From NCBI GenBank assembly GCA_018806985.1, contig JADANN010000401.1, positions 2,170,001-2,234,000 on the forward strand: a DNA stretch of 64,000 nt, written 5' to 3'. The translations under genes were made by a program, and so were the position numbers. The first letter of the stretch is position 1; each line of letters opens with the position of its first letter. This document shows, one piece after another, positions 1 through 18,800 of the stretch. The notes beneath the pieces were generated by a model. That model made no database searches. It saw nothing but the letters and a program-made list of their open reading frames with translations, and was not told where the DNA came from. The stretch is from Angiostrongylus vasorum. Taxonomy: Eukaryota; Nematoda; Chromadorea; Rhabditida; Metastrongylidae.

Positions 1-924
1 CCGTTAGAAATGCACATATTTTTGTTCCAGTGTCTTAGGTACTGATAACGATTTTTTAAACCTATCTCTTTATTTTTTTAGTATACATTTTAGTTGTGGT
101 GTACATGTTAAAAAATCTTAGGGGGGAGTTAAGCGGATATTTTATAATATGGTGCTATCGAATTTTGCTTGCACCCGCTCTAGTGTTGGGTAATATTTTA
201 ACCAACCGTGTTTAGGGGCTAGGATCAACAAAATGCTTGGAACGAAACCAACGAATTGAACCAGTGCTAGCATTACTGTACATTTATATAGTAAAAAATC
301 CTTGGTTCATTTTCGGTTGGTCCAAGAGTTTTTAATGCATCCTGGATTGGTTCTAGTTTGTCTTTTTTTTGGATAGAGTCACTGCTTGTTGCCAGAGTTG
401 TCACTGTCGTCCGTTAAGTAGTGGCGCGATTCGTTTCCCCGGTCCCCTACGGATTCTGCTTCCAATACTTTCTGCGGAACTATGTTGTACGAAGAATTGG
501 TAGAAGCACCATTTGTTTTCATTATCTGTTCGCTCCGGCGGTTTTTTTCTAATTTTGCGTTTATTTTGAGGTCAACGTTATTTAATATATATTGATTAAC
601 ATAGATTTAGTTCAATTAATGCATTGCCGAAAGCGTTTGCGCCTATCAACTTTGAAGAAACGTTAAATAAAAGTTGTTCGGATTTACGGATGTTTGCCGA
701 AGATGCGGGTTTTCTCATTTTGGAGCGAAATTAGGGCTTTATATAGCCCATAAAGTGTACTCTATCTTTTTTTTGTTCGGAAGGCCCACATTTCGAATAG
801 GGATGCGGTTGAACAAGCAAGATTTTTATCTAACAGACTACGAGATCACTTCCCTATTCTGACTTTTACGACTGCCTATCTTGTGTTCATGAATGTTAAA
901 ATTCTTAATTTCTGCTTTATCGGG
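1..924. other. non-coding flank, nothing recognised
   Basis: AT-rich sequence. Short open frames such as 674-862 have no family motif and no convincing splice context. The missing N-terminal exons of the PP2A B56 gene downstream were looked for here and not found. Confidence 0.5.
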
Positions 925-1137
925 AAGGGGACTGTGTAGAGCAGTGATCAGAGATGCTCTGCAATACATATGGGATCGATCCCGGCGCACCAGCCCTCCA
1001 TCCCTCCGCGTTTGGCAAATTGATACCAGATAGGTCGGGGAAGATAGCAGTGCTGGCTCGGTACATCGGTAGGCCACGGCAATTCATAAAGGCTACATAT
1101 GCATTCAGTCACCTCCAACGATGTTTAATGAACTCAA
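925..1137 (+). repeat. SINE family A (tRNA-headed), copy 1
   Basis: Starts with a pol III A-box-like stretch (TAGAGCAGTGA) followed by a B-box-like GATCGATCC. Then come the family core 'accaga..ggtcggggaagatagcag' and the body ending 'cctccaacgatg'. The same order of blocks recurs about 20 times in the window on both strands. Confidence 0.8.
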
Positions 1138-2487
1138 GTGCTACTTTAGGATTTTATTGGAAGGTTGAATTTTCAGTACGTTTAGAATTCTAATGGTATT
1201 TTGGAAACATTACGTATACACTTATTGCGACTGGACAAACGTTGTTCTATGTCTGTTAAGTTTAGACTTATTTGGGGAGGAATACGCGGAGCCAGCGCCA
1301 ATTCGGTGTTGCCTCGCCAGTGAAAACTAGACTTGGAGCCGTATGTGTTGAAAATGAAATACGTGTGCCTTATTTCTTTAAAGCATGTGCTTGTACCGAT
1401 TAGAAGATGGAGGGCAATAATGCCTCTATCACTTGTATTTCCGATGATTATCGGGTAACATAGGTGAGCATCACTAGTCTCCGTTCATCTTTTTCGCGTG
1501 TTAAAGTGTGAAGTATTCATTTTCTTACGTCTCAGGAGAAAGTTCATTTTTTATTCTATCCGTTCTCAATTTCCGTAGATCGACGGTTCTATGCGCTTCG
1601 TCAGAATCGGTCAGTATTGGTTCCGCCTAGCTGATAACCGTGTGAAAATGTTCTTCCACAATGAGCATATTAGAATTTCTAGCTGCTCGGTTCTTCCTTT
1701 TCCAATAGTATGTCACTCATGTTGGGAATAACTGTACTAAATAGTTCATGGACGACGAACAACAGCCGGATTGCACGACGGTCGCGAGCGTCGTGCAGTA
1801 TTTCTTGTGCAGTAGAACTGTTTGGTTTCTTTTCAACAACATGCATGTGTATCTTGCAAACGAGATGTATTCGTAATAGGACTGTGGTGTTTTTGAAGGT
1901 TGGATTTCTTTCTGATCAGACTGACGTTGCCAATTCACTCCTCGGCCTGTTCCGATAATACAATAAAAGTTTTGCTCAAATGAATTTGTCATCACTTGCA
2001 CCTTTTATGAGGGACATGCAAACATTGTTGCGTGAATTCTTTCTCGTTTGAGATGCACATCTTTTAAGGTAGAAATATCATTATGCAACGAATGTGATGA
2101 CGGGATATCTACCCAATGAAAAGGCGGTGAAAAGGCGTCCATGAACAACTGCGACGCACCTTTTCAAGTTAGGTGTATGTGACATTCCTAGGCCAATAAT
2201 ATTGTAAAAATGATAGCTATTGAAGGAAAGAAATTGTGTGACTATGGCCTTATATGATTTCTTAATGGCGATGACTTCTGTTACAGATAACAGATCATTT
2301 TAGACATTCTAGCGAAGGGAAAAATAAAAATTTGTGAGACGCATGCAGAATTCGGATAGGCAAATAAGCAAATAACGGTTGTAGAAATCATCCAAAAAGG
2401 TTCACATAGTGATATAGTGCGTGGATCTAACAAAGTATTTGTGGATTAGGCGAAGTACAAAATAGACCTTAAATTAGACTCTCACAA
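1138..2487. other. intergenic, nothing recognised
   Basis: Two overlapping opposite-strand open frames at 1710-2001 show no domain, no repeat similarity and no splice-supported continuation. I see no gene. Confidence 0.4.
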
Positions 2488-2761
2488 ATGATAAATGACA
2501 CAGCTGTCAGCATTGATCAATCCTTAAAGAATGTGCCATGCATTCGCCTTCATTAAGCATGGTTGGAGGTGACTGAATCCACATCTGGCTTATACAATGA
2601 CTCACGAGCTTACCGATGTATCGAGTCAGTACTGCTGTCATCCCAAAAAGGTCTGGTACGAAATTGCCGACACCGTTGAGATGGAAGGTTTGATGAACTT
2701 GAAGTGCAGGATCGATCCCATGTCGATAGAAGAGCGCCTTCATCTACAACGCTACACGTTC
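2488..2761 (-). repeat. SINE family A, copy 2 (near full length)
   Basis: Reverse complement shows the head (GTAGCGTTGTAGATG...), B-box GATCGATCC, the shared core and the 3' end 'gattgatcaatgctgacagctg'. Open frames 2507-2743 and 2597-2845 are shadows of this repeat. Confidence 0.8.
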
Positions 2762-3890
2762 CATGTTAGGATCTCATACAAGACTAAACCAGGTTTTTTG
2801 ATGGCTGTCAATACTAGTACAGCTGATCAATCAGTACAACTTTGAGAAGTGTGTTGAGCCTCGATTCTCTCAGTGCCCTCTTTGTTACTTGAACATTCCG
2901 TCATGGATAATAAATTCCTTGAGTGCAGGGAATCGTTCACGTTTTTTAACCGCGCTTTTTTTTATCGAGACTTCTATTTCGAGAAACGAAGCGCTTGGGT
3001 ATGCATTCAATAGAACGCGATGGTGTCCCCAGATTTTTTTAATAAACACAAAGGATGTCGCACTAATGGTTTTTAATTTTTTTCAAATCCAACAAATGTA
3101 AAAAATCCGAAAGGAAATAAGAATATAAATAGTATCATAGACAGAAGTATACTATAGAAAGAAGTGCGTGGGATTTAGTAGGGTATGGGCAGAATTTTTT
3201 CTACAGGTTAGTCAAGTTCCCAGATTCTCAACTATTCGTTCAGGATTTATCTGTAGTTATCGAAAAATCAGCATTGTCATGATTCTGTTAAAACATTTTC
3301 TTCCCTCCTTGTTCAATTTTGTTCCAATACCCTAACGATTTCGTCATTCGTCCAACCTTATTCGGGTGTTTCTCTGCTTGGTCTTTTCGAGAACTAGCTT
3401 TACTCCGCATCATCTAGAATTATCCATGATTACCTGTCGATAAGCAGTCGTTGATTGGTGTTGTTTAACTTATAGGTTTGTCTTTTCAGTAAGATTCAAG
3501 CATTGAAATTCGAGTAAAGAATATCTTCAGGTATTGATCGTATGACACAGAGTGTTAACTACCAAACCATTGCTGATCATCATTTGACGAATTCAATTTT
3601 ATAGTTCTTGTTTGTATACTTTTAAATATTACAGAGTTTGTTATTAGCTCATCAGCTTATTAGTTAATAATTTAATCACTAACTTGCTTATTAACTTATG
3701 GCCTTATCGGCAATTTATTGTTTTGGCTTATTACAGTGTCAATCGTTTGTGAAGAAACTACATCAAAAGTGTTTCTTTTTTGGAGCATTTTAAATGTTGT
3801 AATTAAATAGCTTTTTATAATGACTTCTTCGGACTTAAATAACAACTTTTGTATTTTCCATTCCATCCAAACACCATTTGTTTATTAAAG
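2762..3890. other. upstream of B56 exon; no exon recognised
   Basis: AT-rich. I searched both strands for the conserved B56 segment that should precede the first recognised exon (motif around KEVKRAAL-EMVEYI) and did not find it. It is either further left of the window, too diverged to see, or lost. Confidence 0.4.
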
Positions 3891-9756
<5,866 letters not shown>

Positions 9757-10175
9757 TATATGTGTCAGAATAAGCTTCACTAGTCGAAATGAAACCATTA
9801 GAAACTAGGTGTTTACCAACGAGGAGCAAATTTCCTTGCACCAATTGTATAAAACTCCTCTGTAGGTGATGAAATCACTGAAGGCAGTTTCGACCTGGGC
9901 TTTGTTTCTGAAAAATTAATCGTGCAGGAAGTTGTTGAGATGTTTCAAGAAGTGGTCGGTAGACGAGAGATGTAGCTAGTATGGTATATGCGGCAGAGTT
10001 TCGTTAGCAAACTCGTTCAACTTTTGCAGTGTTGCCAGCGCGTAGTCGTGGAATAGTACTAGTCCCTTTGTGTTGATCAAGGAGGAGCACAATCGTTAAA
10101 GTTTTCAGTGCACTTTGTCCATTTGGTGGACGTAATTTTTCATGGTATTTATTCGTGGTATTCGTGGAATTCTTT
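9757..10175. other. 3' flank of B56, nothing else recognised
   Basis: Short intergenic stretch between the B56 stop codon and the first LINE fragment. AATAAG near 9769 could serve as a weak polyadenylation signal. No coding evidence. Confidence 0.35.
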
Positions 10176-10179
10176 GTAA

Positions 10180-10965
10180 CATTAAACATTATCCAGGCGG
10201 ATCGAATGCTTGGCGACTTTGATAAGACTCGTGCAAAGAATGGTCTTCGACTAGATTTCATAAAAACGATGTTCATGAGGAATAGATAAGTTTCGTATGG
10301 CCCATCCACGCTCAACGGGTTGGACACCTCCAAATGCTCCAGTTACGTCTATGTAGGTCGGGAAGTCAACATGATGAATGACTTAGCTCCAGGGTTGAGC
10401 AGAATGAGCAGAACGAATCGAGCGGGTTGGCGAGTTTCCAAGATCATCGAAGATATAGTGAAGATAGCATTTACTCCACGATTCTTCCTGCCTTCACGTA
10501 TGCGTCAGATACCTGGCTGCTGCGTAAGGAAGATGAAAGATCACTCAGCATTATAGAACGCACAGTCAAAAGGACGATGCTAGGAATATCTCGTGGCACA
10601 CAAGTGAGGGTTGGGAGCCCGGATATACGCCAACGTCAGTCGGAAATCAAGGATGCCGTTCTATACGCCAAACTGTCGAAGATAAGATGGGACGGACACA
10701 TAATGCATATGAGCGATAATCTATGGACAAGAGCCGTTAGGGATTAGATTCCTCGGGATGTCAATCGTGCTGCGGGAAGATCACCGACTTGACAGTGAGA
10801 GTTCTTTACGAAAACCATAAACGAAAGATGTGATGCTAAACGACTCCCTAGAGCGAGTAGAACTCCCTAGGTTACTCTTGCACGCGACAGGAAAGAATGG
10901 ATGATTTACTAGCATCCGCTCGAGTCATTCGACGATCAACGGGACGACAGTTGACACTTTTTTAT
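10180..10965 (+). mobile_element. RTE-clade LINE, 3' fragment (end of reverse transcriptase ORF)
   Basis: Broken reading frames encode the C-terminal part of an RTE reverse transcriptase. Segments seen are MLGDFDKTRAKNGLRLDFIK, TYASDTWLLRKEDERSLSII, KRTMLGISRG, and KIRWDGHIMHMSDN followed by a stop at 10745. The 3' end 'cgctcgagtcattcgacgatcaacggga' (over 10919-10946) matches the 3' end of the longer copy at 36.7 kb. It is 5'-truncated, with frameshifts near 10300 and 10480. Not functional. Confidence 0.85.
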
Positions 10966-13465
10966 CGTTATTTTTTTATCCGGATTCAGTGAATTGTGAT
11001 GAAGTAAACCAGCTGTAGTCAACTAAACATTCAGCATTGGTGCAATTTCGGCTTTAGGAAACTTTGCGACTATTTATTTATCGAGCTTCTTTGATTTTCC
11101 AACTTCTTCAGATACGCCGAAACAGTTGAGGTGGTCACTTCAGTTTTTCTGCAAGTTTTCCAGAAGTTGTGCACATATTTAGTTGAAATCACTTTTCAAT
11201 CAATCTGCGTTAATAGAACAACGTTCTGGTGACCCCCTATATCTCCAAAGTTCCCAGTCACCACAACGAAATTTTCCAAACCAACGTCGCCTCGTGCTCA
11301 CGTCAACACTTTCTTGGCCGCATACATTCACGATGTTTTGAACCGTGGTTTGCGGTGTGGACGTTCAAGCTCGAATTCATAGTAGTTTTATCGAAATTTC
11401 TGTTATGATATCTGAGATTTTCTAGTCCCTGATGTTTGTAAAAAGGGTTATATTATAGTTCACTTACACGAAGCGAAAGTGCACAAAATCAGCCTTGCAA
11501 TTATGTATTATAGTACAGCATCCAAAAAAAAAAAAAACTTGCAAAAGGATATATATATATGTGTAGGAAAAATGGAATTGGAAATTACGAATTCGGCATT
11601 AACTTCCCAGCCAAACAGCTAGAGATCAAAGCGAGATGTAAAACGATTAGTATGATATTCCCATGTTTGTTTTCCGTGATATTCCTTGGGATGATCCTGC
11701 AATGGAAAACGTACATTTTCTGTGGTGTTTAACAAAGAAGATAGCAGATTACGCATAAGTAGCACAGGTAGAAAGCTCTTAGTAGTTAATATGCCTTCGT
11801 TTTCTAGCCACAATCAAGCTCCACTTCTTACGTAACAAAGGAAGGAGAAAAATCTCCTGCAAGTGGGAAGAAGTTGTCAGCTGGTAGTCTAGCTGGCACA
11901 AGTCCGTCAGGAAAGAAACAGTGAGGTAAATGATTTCCAGACCTTGCTTATTTTTTGCATTACAATTAATCTTTACGAATTGATGGAATAAAATGAAGGG
12001 AACAAAGCAACTTGCAGGTTCCGAAGTCCTCCTCCACAATTTGCTGTTTATAACTGGCTCTGTTTTGTAATTACTTTATTCGTAATGTCCACAGTTTTAC
12101 TACGGCATTGTCCATGGTTATCTAAAATCATTCACGGACTTCGTAGCAGCTACGTTTACGCTGCTGACCTATAGTTTCTTCACTCGTTTATGGATTGACC
12201 TTTTTAGACCACTTAAAGCGTACTGACAACTTTCCTTTATCGAACTTCACATTCACATTCTGGTACCCCTTGTCATATTAGCTATTGTAGTGCGCTTTCT
12301 ACAAGGGGAATTGCAAGTAAATGTGTTCTGTAGTGTTTGTTACCTATACCCTATATGTTTGTGAAATATGTGCTTGTATCCATGCTTGATAGGAACATCT
12401 TTTCAATTCCTATTTGTTCCTTACCATATAATTCGTTCGCTCACACAGTTACATCTGTTGTTCACCAGTTTTTAGGGGTGTTATCTAAGAACCGTATCTG
12501 CCGGCGGTTACTTTTATTTCTGTGTCTTTGAATCGTTCCTATGCTGTCTCGTTTTTCTTGTTAAATTCAACCCCCCCCCCACCCACTCACCCACTCACCC
12601 ACCAACCACTAATGTCGAACGTAGCACTAGTTACGGATCTAATTCGAGTATTTAGAACTTATTGTGGGGAAGTTCTCGTTATTTGCTCCCCATAGCCATT
12701 GATATTTTGCTTGCACTGGAAACGAGCGCTAAATTTAGGTAGTTTATAAGATGCAGTATAGTATAATTTATTTGCAAATGTAATTACTGTGCATAAATCT
12801 TCTCGATGAAGCACTAAGAAGATGAGAATTTTACAAAAATACCCGACAATAAACACAACAACACCAGTACTGCTGTCACTTCTTGCTGATATGTTCACAA
12901 CAATAAGAATTTACAACGTCACAGCAACCGTGAACAATCAAACAACGGCGCTAGGCAAAACACCAATTGCTCACACTTACTGGGACGCTGAGGCATCACA
13001 AGTCAATGAGGCTGCAACATCTATTCTCCTATTCCCATAATATCAACATTACATTCAGAAGTTTCTGTATCCTCATAGCTATCTATGAGTTCTAGTTTTG
13101 TTATGTCCGTAAGAGCTCCAGTTGATGGACAAATAGTACCCTATAAATAGAATGTATACAGCAGCGAAACATGTCGGACAAAAGGCAAAGAACATTGAAG
13201 AACTACATTAGCCAAATATATTGGTAGTCTACACTTATGAAGAAAATCCTTCATAATAATGTAACCAATAGAGATGGAAGCACTCAAACTTTGCTCGTGT
13301 ATAGTTCAGCTGCACTTTGTACCTACCTATTTGATGTTTGTCAAAAAGTATAGCATAAAGAACTGGTAGAAAAATAGAAAGAAAGCAAAAAAAGAACAAA
13401 GAATACAGATGAACATCGATTCATTCGAAAAACTAGCAACCTGAATCGGATATTTACAATTGAGG
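10966..13465. other. intergenic, no gene recognised
   Basis: Opposite-strand open frames at 11619-12039 and 12659-13040 lack motifs or splice support. Contains an A-run near 11524, a short TA run near 11551 and the C-rich simple repeat at 12569. Confidence 0.35.
12569..12610. repeat. C-rich simple repeat (CCCACTCA)n
   Basis: A run of ten or more C is followed by repeated 'cccactca' units. Low complexity, probably length-variable. Confidence 0.8.
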
Positions 13466-13469
13466 AGAT

Positions 13470-13900
13470 GTGGATCAACCTGCTTTCACAATTTTCGTCT
13501 ACGCACCGACATCAAGCTGTGACGAAGACGAAGTCAAAGCATTCTAAATGGACTTGGAGAAGATCTACAGAGAACATGCATTCTTCAAGGTCATCATTGG
13601 AGATTTTAACGCTAAGACTGGACCTAGGAGAACGTCAGAAGAACATCACATTGGGGCCCATGGACTAGAATGGGAAGAACATTGTGAGCAGGTGTCTGAG
13701 TTTATCATGACGACAAAGACCATTTATGATGTCTCGCAATTCCGGAAACACTACTTTCAACCCACGACGCGGAAGTCTCCCAATGGAGAGTGCCATTATG
13801 AAATAGATCATGTCATAATAAATCAAAGGTTGTGCCTAACCGATTTCGCTGTTGTCCCAAAATTCTACATGGGATCATACCATCGCCCCAGGTGACCCAA
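13470..13900 (+). mobile_element. RTE-clade LINE, endonuclease fragment
   Basis: Encodes part of the apurinic-type endonuclease: [14 protein letters not shown] (frame-shifted), [37 protein letters not shown]-like 'YEIDHVIINQRLCLTDFAVV'. It corresponds to the - strand segment near 38840-39260 but is an independent truncated copy. The GDFNAK motif is conserved; the element is dead. Confidence 0.85.
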
Positions 13901-15365
13901 CGCCTTATTTCAAATTGATCTTTTGACCTGGGTGGGTATCAGCCGTCATCCCACATGAACAACACACGGTTGGTCCCACTCGCAACAGCAAGGTGAGTAG
14001 TTTTTGAAGAATATGGCCTTTATTTATACATTATGTCTTAGTCAATACTATAGAACTATTGTAGATTTAAAAGTTAACCACTTTTATTGATGAAGAACAA
14101 AACATAAGTTTCAAATTGAACAACAACTGAATAAATGTCCAGTCATCATTTCACTGGACCCCATCATCGTCAGGGACTAGATGGCTCCTTAGAATCCATA
14201 AAATATGGGGCATATCTGTGGTGAAGATCTGGCAATGCCTTTGCACGGCTATTCCGGGATTGCAAGCAGAATCCATTGGATCAGCTTTCAACACCATTCA
14301 TGTGAACAAAAATTCATAAAGCAGCAGTCTAACATAGAAGAAAATCAGATGACCTTTTGTGGATGACAGATGCCAGCAAAGGAATCGAATGAAAAAAAAC
14401 CTTAGGATCCGCATATAAGATGTGAAGATGGGTCATATAAAGTAAAAATAGGTAGAGGTTATTGTAAAGTAAAAATAACCCGGAGTTATTCACTTGTATG
14501 AAATAATGCGTAATTCCAGACTTCCCAACTTTGTAACTTATTTTCAGCAGCCTTCATCTGAAGTTAAAGACTCCAACGACAAATTCATGGAAGGAGCGTT
14601 TTCGTTATGGATCCTTTCCTCCTACTATTTTTAGAACTCATCTAGTTCTCTCTGAACAGCTGCGCTGGTTGGAAAGTAACAATTGATGATACTAGCCGTC
14701 TTTCGACGGACAGGTTGAAAGCAGAGAATTGCCAAGTAAAGTGGTAATACTTCGTGTTAACAGATGATATGAGTAACGGCAAGTTGAACAAAAAAGGGTT
14801 CTGATGACCGACAATTTATGACGGGACCTCTTCTCCACGAATGACACATTTCATATAATTGGCGTATTTTGTTCTCAAGCTTCTCACTTGTCGAGCGATG
14901 ATATAGGCTTAGGTATGATCTGTGACATAACCTACTACTAAAGAAGATGTTTGGGTTGGTGCTCAGAAACAAAAGTAGTCGAAATGACATGTCGTAAACG
15001 CATCGTTTCAAGTTGCTTGCAATGTTTTGCGAGAAAAGATTTGATTACAAGTTTTCTCATTGTTTCACGTCATAAGTGGATCCGCCGTGTGTACTGTAAT
15101 GAGGCTGGTTTATTACTTGTTGAACAATATGCCATTCCGTGGGGTCTAGACGCAGACCTGCTAGGACATCTTGACGGGGCTACCGTAGAAAACAGACCGC
15201 CTTTGCGAATATGAGGAGATTATGTTGATATCTCTAGAGCGACGATTCCTTACACACACAATGTTTTATTATAAAAGTGTCGAACTCTTCAGTTCATAAG
15301 AAAATACGGGGTATTATACATCGAAGTCCAAAGAATACTCAGTCCAAAGTATACTATGTATTAGT
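13901..15365. other. no gene recognised; may hold the 3' end of the coiled-coil gene
   Basis: The last coiled-coil exon I can support ends at 15832 with a GTGAGC donor. At least one more exon and a stop should therefore lie at lower coordinates on the - strand. I could not pick it out; frames at 14757-15214 are not convincing. Confidence 0.35.
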
Positions 15366-15750
15366 TGGCACTTGATACTTGAATGGCCCGTCCTCACTGG
15401 TTGTGCGACCTGAGCATAATCTCCATTTTTCGGAGATTTGTTGGTGAAGCCATTGTGGTTCCCTGGAATCCCGAGGTCAGCGTGGCCAAAGTCTGGCCCA
15501 GGTCTTCACCACCACAAGGAGTCGCAGCCCTCGTGGATTAGAGGGAAATTTTCCACCACGGGATTTTGATACCAGGACTGTGGTGGATTCTGGTATTGTT
15601 TTACTCTTAGCTGGGATTCGTAATGGAAACGCTGGACTCCTCAGCTTGGGAGATGCTGCCAGGGGATGAATCCCTCATTGTACATCGCAGTCGGACACTC
15701 AGGAACACCTCCCAGCCACGATGAGGCGGTAAACCGTTGGGAGGTCATGT
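15366..15750 (+). repeat. family C repeat, full copy
   Basis: About 385 bp running from 'gatacttgaatggcccgt' to 'gaggcggtaaaccgttggga'. Internal landmarks are 'gtggttccctggaatcccga', 'caccaccacaaggagtcgcag' and 'gggatgaatccc'. Other copies lie at 17580 (partial), 25050, 49930 and 57080. No clear pol III boxes or ORF; unclassified. Confidence 0.8.
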
Positions 15751-15831
15751 GCTATCATGAAAATGAAATAGCGGATATTCTACTTTGATAAATATCGAAT
15801 AGTTCGACCTATTGGAAAGGAAGAAGCTCAC

Positions 15832-18800
15832 CGCTGGGATCACAGTTGAAGCACACTGATCAGACTGCATCGTCGTTGAGGATTGTGAAGGTGAAGGCAG
15901 GCACAGATCAGATAATGGAGGCGCGCTCAGCATGCGCGGTGGACGACCGCCAGTAATCTAGTATTCCAATATTTTATGGTATTTTTTCTACATAAATGGA
16001 CAAATTATTTAGAGTTAACTTGAAAAAATTTCTTACAGATCAAAAAATGTCATACCTGGTTATTCAGCTGCTCGAGTTGTCCTCCAAATTCGCGTTTTAT
16101 AGATTCAATAGCTCGAAAGACAGCTTCCTTCAACATATTTGCCTCACAGTTATAAAGACGGTTAAAAAGAGTAAGATCTATGTACAAATTTATTTACAAG
16201 CACACATTTTGCAGCTACAAAATGTTAAATATGCATGAATACGCTATATGAAAAAGTTGATTCTCACCACTCCAAGTTGTGACTCCCATTCTGGTTGCTC
16301 ACACTTCAGTTTGTTCTGCAACTGCTCAAGCTGCGCTTTATCGCGTTTTCTTTGTTCTTCATTCCTTTTCTTCTCATTTGCTAACAGAGATATCTATAAA
16401 GCAGATGACCAATATAACAATATTATGCTTAAAGTAAAGGACAAAACGGTAAAGCGCTCGACACTGATCAATTCTCGATTCACGTGCCATGAAACCTTCA
16501 TCATTAAGCATTGTGAAAGGTACTGAGCGCATATTTGGCCTATATGACTTGAAGTAGCTTGCCGATGTATGGAGTAAGTGTTGTTCATTCTCTCAGGCAA
16601 GTCTGCTATCAATTTGTTGTCCTAAAGAGGGAATGATTTGCTCAGGGGCGTGGTCGAAATGCAGGCGCTTGTGCGCAAAATGTAGTACTTAAAAAATGGA
16701 CTTTTCAGATAATAAGTAACACGGTACAGACCACATTAAACAACTACACGAGCTTCGAGGTAATCAAACAACTCGTTTTTCACCCTCTTGTACTGGTTAC
16801 GACTTTTACCTATTTTAAAAAATTTCGAACATTGTCATTTATGACAACGTTTCAACAAAACAATTGAGGAAACCGAACAGGATAATCTTGTTTGTTATGA
16901 TTCTGACTGAACGTGCTATGCAGTGAAATACAGTTTTCTTCACTGAAAGCGGAACACCATTTTGGAAAACGACTTTCACTTAACCTCAGCATGAATAATC
17001 AATATTTTTTATTGAACAAAAAAAAGCAACTTTATTGACAAAGCACTGTTTGGAGTGCTCGCGTAATTTAGAACTTTTCAATCTACACAGATATCGTCGA
17101 TGACTTGAAAATATCCAAATAAAAGCTTAACAAAAATAATCATATCTTTGATTCCACTGATCCCGATGGATCTAAGAATTGCCAACCAGCTCAGTAATTC
17201 TTGTCTAACATTTAAAAAAAAGTCTAAGTGATTCAATTTATCAACCATATGGCACAAGTTACAGAGCAGATATCTTCAACATTAAAAGAAAAACATGAAC
17301 CTCTTTTAAATACTCAGTCAGATCACAGACTTCAAAGGAGATACGAGTGAATTTAGTAGGCATATGTTTTCTGCCTTGTGTTTGTTGCATCAAACTGTTT
17401 ATACTCACGTAGACATATTCAAGCATTCTCATGCATTCGTGATTGAGCCTATACGTACGCATATTATACTTGGCTCTTGAATGGAGAGAAATTTAGACAT
17501 CATCAGTGCTTATCTGAATTGCTCGATAATTAACGGGATTACGGACTGTAGATGATATTGGTGACTTTCGCAGTAAGATAGCACCAATGCTTGAATACTT
17601 GGATGGCCCGTATTCACTGGTTTTGCATTCCCCAATATAATTTCCGTTTTTTTTTTTCAGAGTTTTGGTGGTTTAGTCACTGTGTTTCCCTGGAGCCCCG
17701 AAGTCAGCCTAGCCAAAATCTTCCCCAGGTCGTCACCACTGCAGGTAGTCGATCAGAGGGAGGTGGCACCAATGAGTTTGGAATTCTAAATCATTTATCC
17801 TAGAATTTAGTACAAATTGCAGATAATGTGGAGACTATAATTCTCTTCAAGACAAGTTATACAGATTCTTCACCTTTTCGAGTTTGTTTAAGAACAATAT
17901 TACAAGTGAGATAAAATAGCAGTACCCTTTCAGACAGCTTCCGCTCTAATTCCACTTTTTCCAATTTCCACATGCGTTCTTTCTCACGAATAGTAGATAG
18001 CTCGTATTCCATTCTTTTATAATCAACCAGTCTGAGATCAACAGCTGCTTGTACACTTTCGATTTCTCGTTTTAGGGAATTCACTAGTTTTATGGCATCA
18101 TCTCGTCTGAAAATCAAACAAAACATAACACTCTAGCAATGAATGACACATAAAGGTGTCACAGTCGTTCCGTAGAAGAGAACGATAAGACACCTATGGG
18201 TGTCATTTTCTTTTTGGTGGTTTATTTTGCTACATAAAAATTCTCCTCTCGGACACTTTGTAATCAATCAATAATAATCAATAACCAATCAACAGTTTAT
18301 CAGATGCATATATAATATGGCGAGCGTCGTCCATGGGAGGATGACTTCTTAATAATTTCTAATTTAGAGCGAGTGATTATTGCTGTCGAATGGAGTATGC
18401 AGCCTATGGTCAGTGAAGAGACGCAGTAATGCCTCTGTCTTGAAGAACTGGGAACGAATGCAGTGTAAAGCACCATCTTTAATGAGCAATTCGTTGTTTT
18501 CTAAGTTTCAATAGCTGTGATGACTTTTGGCTACTGTATAGAATGAGGAGATATGAAAGCCAGGAGGAAAACATCGTAGTATTCCTTGAAGAACTTATAT
18601 ACCTCCATTAAATACAGTGACATTAGTATGACTGAATAATGAAGGAGTGTTTTTCTTCATACACAAAGTTGTATATGCACCAAAAACCTGGGTGCACAGA
18701 ATATGGAGTATAACATAACAGAAGCGTAGAAATTTTTCCAGAACGCAAAGAAAAAACCGATTTGTGGGATGGAAATGACAACGTTAGGGGCGAGGCTACA

